From: Candidatus Brockarchaeota archaeon
GTDB taxonomy: Archaea > Thermoproteota > EX4484-205 > JAAOZO01
Length of the DNA stretch: 62,869 nucleotides
NCBI GenBank assembly: GCA_017601145.1
Contig: JAFNIV010000007.1
Span: 1-62,869 of the forward strand
Direction of reading: 5' to 3'
A program made the translations under genes and the position numbers. Shown here in pieces: positions 58,592-62,869 of the stretch (positions within the stretch are counted from its first letter, which is position 1; each line of letters starts with the position of its first letter). The notes beneath the pieces are model-generated. The model made no database searches. It was not told where the DNA came from and saw only the letters and a list, made by a program, of their open reading frames with translations.

Positions 58592-59575
58592 TTGCTACTC
58601 GACAGGAGCCTCATGAACATAAGCATTGGAAGAGTTTCTTCCCAGGACCTTAAAGAAGTAATTGGTAGAACTATACCAATAGAAAAAAAGTTTAGAATTG
58701 CCCAGTCAACTCCTCTTGAAATCCAAAATTTCACTCATCCAATAATGACAGAGCCTCCAGAGCTCCTTGGATTTCTTTCTGTGAACTTTCCGCACTCTTA
58801 TTCTCTAAGCAAAAGTGTTATTCCACTGATGCATATGTTTAATGTAATATGCCCACTTGACATGGAAACTCAAACTCTAAAGAAGCTTCTCTTAACTATG
58901 GGAAGAGAAATGAGAAGACTTGGTGTTTGTGCTTCTGATCTTTCTTTATCATTCTTACCAGGGGTTTCTGCACCTTTAATTTCTGTAACTACTTCTGGCT
59001 ACGTTAAGCAAAACAAGAATAAACAAGCAGTTAAGCCAGATGACCCTGTTTTAATAGTAGGAAAACCCCTTCTTGAGTTGTCTATCCGAATCTCTTTTGA
59101 AAAACCAGAATTAACAGAACAAAAAGGAGGAAATCCAAGACACTTAAAGAATTCTTACAACAAACTCTCAACAGTCGAGGCTATAAAGCTATTAATAGAA
59201 TTTGAAGCAAAGTCAATTTCTTTAGTTGGAGATGAAGGAATCGTTAAAGCTGCAAAAAAGATATCAAGTGAGCATAAAGTTGGATTGATGATAAACGTAG
59301 ACGAAATACCATGGGATGAAGTAGGATTAGAACTTGTTAAATCTGTTAATGGCGATCCAACTTCAACAACTTCCTACGGTAGCTTATTAGCTATAGTTAG
59401 CAAAGAGATAAAAGATAAGGTGATTGCATCTCTCTCTTCGAAGAAAATTATAGTTTCTGAAATTGGAAAAGTTGTAGAAGGTGTTGGTGTTTGGAAGAAG
59501 AACAATGGCCCTCTAACGCAGCATAAGGATGCTTATTCTCTCTTAAGCCAAAACAGAACCTTTATAATTCCTTAA
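58592..59575 (+). CDS. PurM/HypE/ThiL (AIR synthase) superfamily-like protein
   Basis: VKPDDPVLIVGKPLLELSI, LSTVEAIKLLIEFEAKSISLVGDEG, TSYGSLLAIV pattern. Confidence 0.5.
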   Translation: MLLDRSLMNISIGRVSSQDLKEVIGRTIPIEKKFRIAQSTPLEIQNFTHPIMTEPPELLGFLSVNFPHSYSLSKSVIPLMHMFNVICPLDMETQTLKKLLLTMGREMRRLGVCASDLSLSFLPGVSAPLISVTTSGYVKQNKNKQAVKPDDPVLIVGKPLLELSIRISFEKPELTEQKGGNPRHLKNSYNKLSTVEAIKLLIEFEAKSISLVGDEGIVKAAKKISSEHKVGLMINVDEIPWDEVGLELVKSVNGDPTSTTSYGSLLAIVSKEIKDKVIASLSSKKIIVSEIGKVVEGVGVWKKNNGPLTQHKDAYSLLSQNRTFIIP

Positions 59576-59586
59576 AGGTTTATTTT

Positions 59587-60147
59587 TTATGAGCTTGATG
59601 CTATATTCTTAAGCATATTTTCAATGGTCCATCCTAACCCATTAAGTATTTCTCTTATTCTTTGTCTTTCTCTAAAGTTTTTAACGATGATCTTTCTAAT
59701 GTAAGGGCCATCCTGGATTACTTCATAAGATAATATTTGGTCTGGTCTTATAGCCCCTTTGGATGCATTTTGAGTGTCTGCCTCTCTCATGCCTTCCAGA
59801 AGTCTGTTTATAAAGAACGCTTCAAAGGGTCTAATGGAAGAACTTAGATTTAAGGATTGGTCTAATTCTATTGTTAGTTCATCAGTACTTACAAAAGCAA
59901 CTCCATAGCTTTTTCCCCTATAAGAAAATTGTATTTTTTCAGCTTCTTTTTCTTTTTGTTCCAGCTTCTTGCTTTGAAGGATCTCTGTTCCACTACTAAA
60001 GCTTAGTTTAGCTAGCTCGTTGTCTACTATTGAAATAGCCTCCTTAAGCAAGTTAGCTTCGTTTTGAAGTTCACTTACTTTTTCTTCAAGTCTCTTCTTT
60101 AAGTCTGCAAGAGCTTTTTTCCTTTCTTCTTCTGCTGACGTTGTCAA
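59587..60147 (-). CDS. Uncharacterised protein with N-terminal coiled coil
   Basis: 186 aa; heptad-rich KKRLEEKVSELQNEANLLKEAISIVDNELAKL. Confidence 0.6.
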   Translation of the reverse strand: MTTSAEEERKKALADLKKRLEEKVSELQNEANLLKEAISIVDNELAKLSFSSGTEILQSKKLEQKEKEAEKIQFSYRGKSYGVAFVSTDELTIELDQSLNLSSSIRPFEAFFINRLLEGMREADTQNASKGAIRPDQILSYEVIQDGPYIRKIIVKNFRERQRIREILNGLGWTIENMLKNIASSS

Positions 60148-60270
60148 CTAGCAACAATAAGTAAGGGCTAAGGGGTATTTAATTGTTTTATTTCAACAGT
60201 TATAAGTTTTTATGATGTAATAAAATTGGAAGAAGCCTTTAAAAAAGCTATTCTTTGTTCTTGAGGTGAA

Positions 60271-61341
60271 TTGGTTGAAAAGAAATCAGTAAAACTCTAC
60301 ATAAATCCTGGAAACAGTTTATTATTAAGTGGAAGGGGGCGGACTGAAGTTAGACAGGGTCAAGTCGAGATACTTGGTGCAATTTTATCAAAAGGAGCCT
60401 CTTTTAAAGTAAGGCTTGGAAGACAGATTCCTATCTTTTCTCCGGAATTTAAATCAATAATAATAGGAGAAGGATTTTTTAAGTGGGTCTTTGTTAGAGA
60501 AGATCCTATTCCAAGTTCTTGGAGAGCTGTAATAGACGAACTTTTAGTTAAGCCAAACTCAACTATAGTTATAATAGGGCAAACCGATTCAGGAAAAAGC
60601 ACGCTCTCTCAATTTCTTTCAAATTCAGTTCTTAACTTCTCTAAAGTAGTTGGACTAGTCGATGCAGACGTTGGTCAATCAGACTTAGGTCCACCAGGGT
60701 TCATTTCAGCCTCTTTAGTTAGAAGAAAAGTTATTGACTTAAGAAACATTAAACCAATTACGATGGAGTTTGTTGGTGCCCTTTCGCCTTCAAGAGCTTT
60801 TGAAGAAAGCATTGATAAAGTTAAAAGAGTTAAGGAAAGTTTACTGCTTTATAACCCTGATTACATAATTATAAACACAGATGGATGGCTTGACAATGAA
60901 GGAGTTGCTCATAAGAAAAAGCTAATAGAAAAAATAAAGCCAGACATAGTAATAGAGCTGTGTCAAGGAGAAAGTCTAATCAAAGAAGGAAGTTACAAGC
61001 TAATAACACTTAATCCTCCTTCTCATGTTATGAAGAGAACTCAAGTTATGAGAAGGCTTTCTAGGTTAGCAAACATAGTTAGGTTCCTAAAGGGTGCAGA
61101 AGCAAAAGTAGTTAAAAGAGATGAAATTTTATTTCTAGAAGATCATGAACCTAGAGTAGGGGATGTTGCTGCAGTCTATGAAAACGATATAGTTAGAGGA
61201 ATTGCATTGTATGGCGGCGAATTAGAGGAAAGAAAAGAAATTTTTTATACTCGAGTAAACTCTTTTACAAAAATTGTTATGAGCGATATAAATGCAAGGG
61301 AAATCCTTGATCTTATAAAGGGCAAAACTGGTAGTGCTTGA
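60271..61341 (+). CDS. Polynucleotide 5'-hydroxyl kinase, Clp1/Grc3 family
   Basis: IIGQTDSGKSTLSQFL Walker A, VGLVDADVGQSDLGPPGFISASL. Confidence 0.9.
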   Translation: MVEKKSVKLYINPGNSLLLSGRGRTEVRQGQVEILGAILSKGASFKVRLGRQIPIFSPEFKSIIIGEGFFKWVFVREDPIPSSWRAVIDELLVKPNSTIVIIGQTDSGKSTLSQFLSNSVLNFSKVVGLVDADVGQSDLGPPGFISASLVRRKVIDLRNIKPITMEFVGALSPSRAFEESIDKVKRVKESLLLYNPDYIIINTDGWLDNEGVAHKKKLIEKIKPDIVIELCQGESLIKEGSYKLITLNPPSHVMKRTQVMRRLSRLANIVRFLKGAEAKVVKRDEILFLEDHEPRVGDVAAVYENDIVRGIALYGGELEERKEIFYTRVNSFTKIVMSDINAREILDLIKGKTGSA

Positions 61342-61627
61342 CTTCAATAAAAAGTATCTTAAAGAAAAAATGAGAGAAACAAGTCAAGAGTTTTAGCTGT
61401 TGAGTAGAAAGTTTTTCATACAAAGCATGAACACGAAAAAACAAAGAAATATTATCTACATCTAGAGTAAAAATAATGGAGTAGCATAGCCATTCGCCTT
61501 CTAAGATAAGCTTCTTGTAAAAGTATCATACGCTTGTCATGAAGCAAGAAGCTCTCTAGATAAGAAAAGGTAGCTCACTAAGAAAGAAACTTTTTTATCC
61601 TTGTTATAGAATAAAAGAGGGATCAAA

Positions 61628-62659
61628 ATGAGGATAGGCGTTCTTACTGGAGGAGGAGATGCTCCTGGCTTAAATGCTGTAATTAGAGCAGTTGTAAAGA
61701 GAGCGGAAGAGTATGGCTTTGAAGTTGTAGGAATAAAGAGAGGCTGGGCTGGACTCCTTGAAAAAGTTGAAATAGTACCATTAAAGTACTCTGAAGTTGA
61801 AAATATAATAAAAGATGCTGGAACTATAATCCTTACTTCGAGAACTAACCCTCTAAAAGACCCAGAAGGAATAAAAAAAGTTAGAGAAAACATAAAAAAA
61901 CTAAAGCTAGATGCTCTGATTGCAATAGGAGGCGACGATACTTTAAGTGTTGCTAAGAAGTTAGCAGAAGAAGGAGAGAAAGTAATTGGTGTTCCAAAAA
62001 CAATAGATAACGATGTTCCAGGTACTGATTTTACCTTTGGTTTCCTGACTGCTGTTGAAGCAGCAATGGATGCTCTTGATAACCTTAAAGTTACTGGAGC
62101 TTCCCACGAAAGAATAATGGTAGCAGAAGTTATGGGGCGCCATGCAGGTTGGATAGCAGCTTATTCCGGTGTTGCTTCTGGTGCTGACCTTATACTATTG
62201 CCAGAGCGACCATTTAAGATTTCAGATGTTGTAGAATTTGTAAAAAAGAAAAAAGCAGAAGGTAAAAACTCGCTGTTGATAGTCGTTGCAGAGGGTGCTT
62301 TAATCGCTGACTACTCCGGCCCCATAACAAAAGATGTGAAAAAGGACCAATTTGGGCATGTCCTACTTGGAGGAATAGGTGACTTTTTAGCTAAAGAAAT
62401 AGAAAAAACAACTGGCCTTGAAACAAGATCTGTAATACTTGGACATGTCATTAGAGGAAAGAGTCCGATTGCTTTTGATAGGGTCTTGTCAACACGATTT
62501 GGAATTAAGGCAGTAGACTTAGTGAAAGAGGGAAAATTTGGAAGGATGGTTTCATTAAGCGGGACTAAAATTATAGATATAGACTTAATCGAAGGTATGA
62601 AAGGAACAAGGCTTGTAGATGAAGAACTACTTAAAGTAATTGATGCTTTCTGTAGCTAA
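61628..62659 (+). CDS. pfp: 6-phosphofructokinase, PFKA family, predicted PPi-dependent
   Basis: GVLTGGGDAPGLNAVIR, AIGGDDTLSVA, GVPKTIDNDVPGTDFTFGF, VMGRHAGWIAAYSG. Confidence 0.9.
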   Translation: MRIGVLTGGGDAPGLNAVIRAVVKRAEEYGFEVVGIKRGWAGLLEKVEIVPLKYSEVENIIKDAGTIILTSRTNPLKDPEGIKKVRENIKKLKLDALIAIGGDDTLSVAKKLAEEGEKVIGVPKTIDNDVPGTDFTFGFLTAVEAAMDALDNLKVTGASHERIMVAEVMGRHAGWIAAYSGVASGADLILLPERPFKISDVVEFVKKKKAEGKNSLLIVVAEGALIADYSGPITKDVKKDQFGHVLLGGIGDFLAKEIEKTTGLETRSVILGHVIRGKSPIAFDRVLSTRFGIKAVDLVKEGKFGRMVSLSGTKIIDIDLIEGMKGTRLVDEELLKVIDAFCS

Positions 62660-62674
62660 CTTATTTTATTTTAT

Positions 62675-62869
62675 TTTAACTTTGACGGCGTGAAGTCCCC
62701 CTGCGAAAGCTGGGGGATGAAAGCCGAAAAGCTTATATTTTTCTCGTTATATCTATCATCGTCTGCTTGGTGGCAGACCTAGTAGGCATGGGACAGGCCG
62801 AAAGAGACGCCTGCTGAGGGCAAGACCTCCGTAACCCACCTTCCACACGGGTTCCTCGAAACGGCCTCA
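62675..62869 (+). mobile_element. Second copy of the non-autonomous IS605/IS607-like element, truncated by window edge
   Basis: Near-identical to the reverse complement of 48352-48546; tccccctgcgaaagctggggga hairpin with GAAA loop. Confidence 0.8.
62727..62742 (+). promoter_or_regulatory. Archaeal TATA/BRE-like promoter inside the repeat element
   Basis: aaaagcttatattttt, same position as in copy 1. Confidence 0.5.

Noticed and set aside
61537-61893. 118-aa minus-strand ORF overlapping pfk start
   Set aside because: Shadow of the PFK N-terminus; no motifs.
1-62869. CRISPR array
   Set aside because: No regularly spaced direct repeats seen; the repeats present are dispersed inverted pairs.

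Overview
The window is about 62.9 kb of AT-rich archaeal chromosome. Gene content points to the TACK/Thermoproteota side: archaeal-type ProRS, crenactin-like actin, Clp1/Grc3 kinase, TackOD1-like protein, tRNA introns. I cannot assign a lineage from sequence alone. Readable modules are: (i) two paralogous loci, each with a ~1,500-aa M28-peptidase-like/FtsX-like fusion plus two multi-TM proteins that look like DUF6784/DUF6785 (OPT-like) transporters; (ii) a CofE-containing F420-like operon; (iii) sufCBDSU; (iv) hypFCDE; (v) an enolase-superfamily epimerase, an M20 peptidase and a GH1 glycosidase; (vi) an ABC-2 exporter; (vii) a membrane H+-PPase, with a PPi-type phosphofructokinase elsewhere in the window; (viii) an actin-like gene with two uncharacterised neighbours; (ix) a double-AAA+ protein fused to a Lon protease domain; (x) a tRNA-Gln(CTG) that appears to carry two introns. 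Repeats and mobile DNA: a tnpB 5' end preceded by a truncated IS607-type tnpA at the left edge; two copies (one cut by the right edge) of a ~285-bp tnpB-tail/omegaRNA-like non-autonomous element in inverted orientation; and two near-identical ~113-bp intergenic repeats in inverted orientation bracketing ~10 kb. Best candidates for new biology are the duplicated M28-FtsX/transporter loci, the AAA-AAA-Lon protein, the actin operon, and the tnpB-less omegaRNA-like elements. No database search was possible; family names rest on motif recognition.
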